Assembly: GCA_023436825.1 (NCBI GenBank)
Contig: JAEZHS010000370.1
Span: 1-14,041 of the forward strand
Length of the DNA: 14,041 nt
DNA from: Pseudomonadota bacterium
GTDB lineage: Bacteria; Pseudomonadota; Alphaproteobacteria; Reyranellales; Reyranellaceae
Reading direction: 5' to 3'
Every line of letters begins with the position of its first letter. Within the stretch, counting starts at the first letter, position 1. The position numbers and the translations under genes are program-made. Of this stretch, positions 12,415 through 14,041 are shown piece by piece. Under the pieces are notes generated by a model that made no database searches, was not told where the DNA came from, and worked only from the letters and a program-made list of their open reading frames with translations.

Positions 12415-13926
12415 ATGGGTATCTGGCTCAGTGAACGCGAACAGCGCCTGGTGGCAGGCGCCGAGGAAGCCTCGGCGGCGACGCCGATTCCGACCCAGAT
12501 CGTCTCCAACGGCGAGTATCTGCCGCCGAGGCAGAGCGCCACCCAGAAGAAGGTAGAGCGCAGGATCGTCGAGCTCGCCGACGCCAATGCCGGCCGGCTC
12601 GGCTTGAGCCGCCGGCAGTTCATGCGCACCAGTTGCGGCATGGCGGCGGCCTTCGTCGCCATGAACGAGATCTACGGCGGCAACGTCTTCCAGGTGACGC
12701 CGGCCGAGGCGCACGAGCCCGAGCTGGCGCAGGCGCGTGCGCAGGGACTGGAGGGCCAATTCATCTTCGACGTGCAGACCCATTTCGTGCGCGACGACTT
12801 CGACCACAAGGCGCTTCTGGACCTGGCCGAGTTCGCGAGCAAGAACTGGAACCCGAAGCTGAAGACCGAGGGTGTCTCGTCGCTCGCCCGTTACAAGTTC
12901 CAGAACTACGTGAAGGAGATCTTTTACGACAGCGACACCAGCCTCGCCCTGCTGAGCGGCGCGCCGTTCGACGATCCGACCTGGTGGTTCCTGTCGAACG
13001 AGCAGATGGCGCAGGCGCGGGCGCTGATCAACGGCTTCGCGGGCTCGCGCCGGCTTCTGTCGCACGCCCTGATCACACCCGGCCAGGCGGGCTGGATGGA
13101 CGAGGTCGACAAGGCGATCACGGTGCACAAGCCCGAGTCGTGGAAGGGCTACACGATCGGCGACCCGCTCAACCCGTCGAAGTTCCCGTGGCGGCTCGAC
13201 GACGAGAAGCTGGTCTATCCGTTCTACGAGAAGGCGGTGAAGGCCGGCATCACCACGATCTGCATCCACAAGGGCCTGCTGCCGCCCGACTACGAGAAGT
13301 CGTATGCCGGTGTGTGGGAGTACGCGACGGCCCAGGACATCGGCAAGGCGGCCAAGGATTGGCCGCAGATGAAGTTCGTGATGTACCACGCCTGCCTGCG
13401 CCCGGCCTTCGAGCTGCCGGACCAGGCGTGGACGGAGTTCGAGCAGACCGGCCGCATGCGCTGGGTGAGCGACCTCGCCGACATCCCGCAGAAGTTCGGC
13501 GTCAACAACGTCTATGCCGAGCTCGGAACGGCCTTCGCCAACTCGGCGGTGTCGCATCCCAAGTTCTGCGCCGCCATGGTCGGCACCCTGGTCAAGGGCA
13601 TGGGCGCCGATCACGTCCTGTGGGGCACCGATTCGGTGTGGTACGGCTCGCCGCAATGGCAGATCGAGGCGATGCGCCGCCTCGAGATCCCCGAGGACAT
13701 GCGCAAGAAGTACGGCTTCGCGGCCCTGGGCGATGCCAACAGCATGACCAAGCAGATGATCTTCGCCAACAACGCGCTGGCGATGTACGGCATCAAGCTG
13801 AAGGCCGCGGCCAACACGCAGATGCCGGCCTACTCCGAGGACCGCTTCGCCGCGCTCAAGAAGGAGCACGCGCTGGCGTCATCTGAGCGCTCCAACCTGC
13901 GCTACGGCTTCGTGCGGACGGATTGA
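12415..13926 (+). CDS. Amidohydrolase-superfamily enzyme with internal Tat signal
   Basis: The product is 503 residues. The part from about residue 115 on is a TIM-barrel metal-dependent hydrolase of the amidohydro_2 / COG2159 type, the group that includes ACMSD-like decarboxylases. Probable metal and catalytic residues are H123 in FDVQTHF (the usual HxH is QxH here), H285 in CIHKG, H325 in MYHAC and D406 in WGTDSVW. At residues 65-71 there is SRRQFMR followed by a hydrophobic stretch (GMAAAFVAM), a good twin-arginine motif. It is preceded by about 64 residues starting MGIWLSEREQRLVAGAEEA. Export of a folded, cofactor-bearing enzyme is therefore suggested. GGAGGA five bases before 12415 fixes the start; an in-frame ATG at 12361 has no such site. 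Element B starts 7 bases after the stop. Confidence 0.9.
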   Translation: MGIWLSEREQRLVAGAEEASAATPIPTQIVSNGEYLPPRQSATQKKVERRIVELADANAGRLGLSRRQFMRTSCGMAAAFVAMNEIYGGNVFQVTPAEAHEPELAQARAQGLEGQFIFDVQTHFVRDDFDHKALLDLAEFASKNWNPKLKTEGVSSLARYKFQNYVKEIFYDSDTSLALLSGAPFDDPTWWFLSNEQMAQARALINGFAGSRRLLSHALITPGQAGWMDEVDKAITVHKPESWKGYTIGDPLNPSKFPWRLDDEKLVYPFYEKAVKAGITTICIHKGLLPPDYEKSYAGVWEYATAQDIGKAAKDWPQMKFVMYHACLRPAFELPDQAWTEFEQTGRMRWVSDLADIPQKFGVNNVYAELGTAFANSAVSHPKFCAAMVGTLVKGMGADHVLWGTDSVWYGSPQWQIEAMRRLEIPEDMRKKYGFAALGDANSMTKQMIFANNALAMYGIKLKAAANTQMPAYSEDRFAALKKEHALASSERSNLRYGFVRTD

Positions 13927-13933
13927 TCGACAT

Positions 13934-14003
13934 ATTCGGACCGCGGGTGTTTCGCCCGCTCATGTGAATGCGCTCAGGCGGGCGAGACGCCCGCGGTCCG
14001 AAT
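13934..14003. repeat. Palindromic repeat element B (REP-like), long hairpin
   Basis: A 26-base-pair stem joins 13934-13959 to 13978-14003; the outer 14 pairs (ATTCGGACCGCGGG) are perfect and the inner part has only G-U wobbles as mismatches. The 18-base loop (13960-13977) contains CATGTGAATGCGC (overlapping 13961-13973), nearly identical to the core of element A. The element sits between the amidohydrolase stop at 13926 and the likely stop of the next minus-strand gene at 14009, where it can end both transcripts. Confidence 0.8.
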
Positions 14004-14008
14004 CATGA

Positions 14009-14041
14009 TTACGTCAGCTTGCGCCGCCGCTCGAGCTCGGC
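14009..14041 (-). CDS. Possible C-terminus of a minus-strand gene
   Basis: Reading from the right edge, one frame gives AELERRRKLT and then a TAA stop at 14009-14011. It is too short to assign a family. Another minus-strand frame also ends nearby with a TGA, so the choice rests on the charged, natural-looking tail and on the stop lying five bases from repeat element B. Confidence 0.35.
   Translation of the reverse strand, partial: AELERRRKLT

Noticed and set aside
12385..13869. 494-codon minus-strand frame antisense to the amidohydrolase
   Set aside because: Leu/Arg/His/Val-rich composition typical of an antisense shadow; the plus-strand gene has clear metal-site motifs and a ribosome binding site.

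Overview
This is a GC-rich, gene-dense bacterial chromosome segment. Protein families, codon use and strong AGGAGG-type ribosome binding sites fit an alphaproteobacterium (a soil or rhizosphere type such as Reyranella- or Bradyrhizobium-like bacteria). That placement is inferred from family resemblance only; no rRNA or other phylogenetic marker is present. The window has no tRNA, rRNA, CRISPR array, transposase or phage gene. It reads as ordinary accessory metabolism, and I did not find a clear new defence or mobile system.

Left part (1-2737): the first codons of a 2Fe-2S subunit of a molybdenum hydroxylase run off the left edge on the minus strand. They diverge from a small secreted cupin (254-709, +). 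The cupin converges on a flavin-dependent luciferase-like monooxygenase (802-2052, -), which diverges from a small secreted protein of unknown function (2315-2698, +).

Middle part (2738-5650): a 411-residue orphan protein on the minus strand has an upstream region visibly richer in A/T than its surroundings. It is followed by a DUF808/YedI membrane protein (4287-5279, -). Next comes the 5' stub of a VOC/glyoxalase gene (5408-5605, +), broken where a palindromic repeat element sits. That element (A) ends 8 bases from the stop of the next gene.

Putative minus-strand operon (11083 down to 5649): a cytoplasmic amidase-signature enzyme, an exported M20 amidohydrolase (ATGA stop/start overlap), an exported alpha/beta hydrolase (15-base gap) and an exported 15-repeat TPR protein (51-base gap). 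Three hydrolases in a row suggest stepwise breakdown of an amide- or ester-containing substrate, with one step inside and two outside the cytoplasm; the substrate cannot be read from sequence. Upstream lie two tandem hairpins, one a textbook terminator for the preceding PRC-barrel gene (11169-11666, -).

Right part (11667-14041): a membrane isoprenylcysteine-methyltransferase-like protein (11734-12204, +) and a metal-dependent amidohydrolase with an internal twin-arginine signal (12415-13926, +). A second copy of the palindromic repeat (element B) begins 7 bases after the amidohydrolase stop. The likely tail of another minus-strand gene enters from the right edge. The most interesting non-coding signal is this repeat family, whose two copies both abut stop codons and one of which coincides with gene decay.
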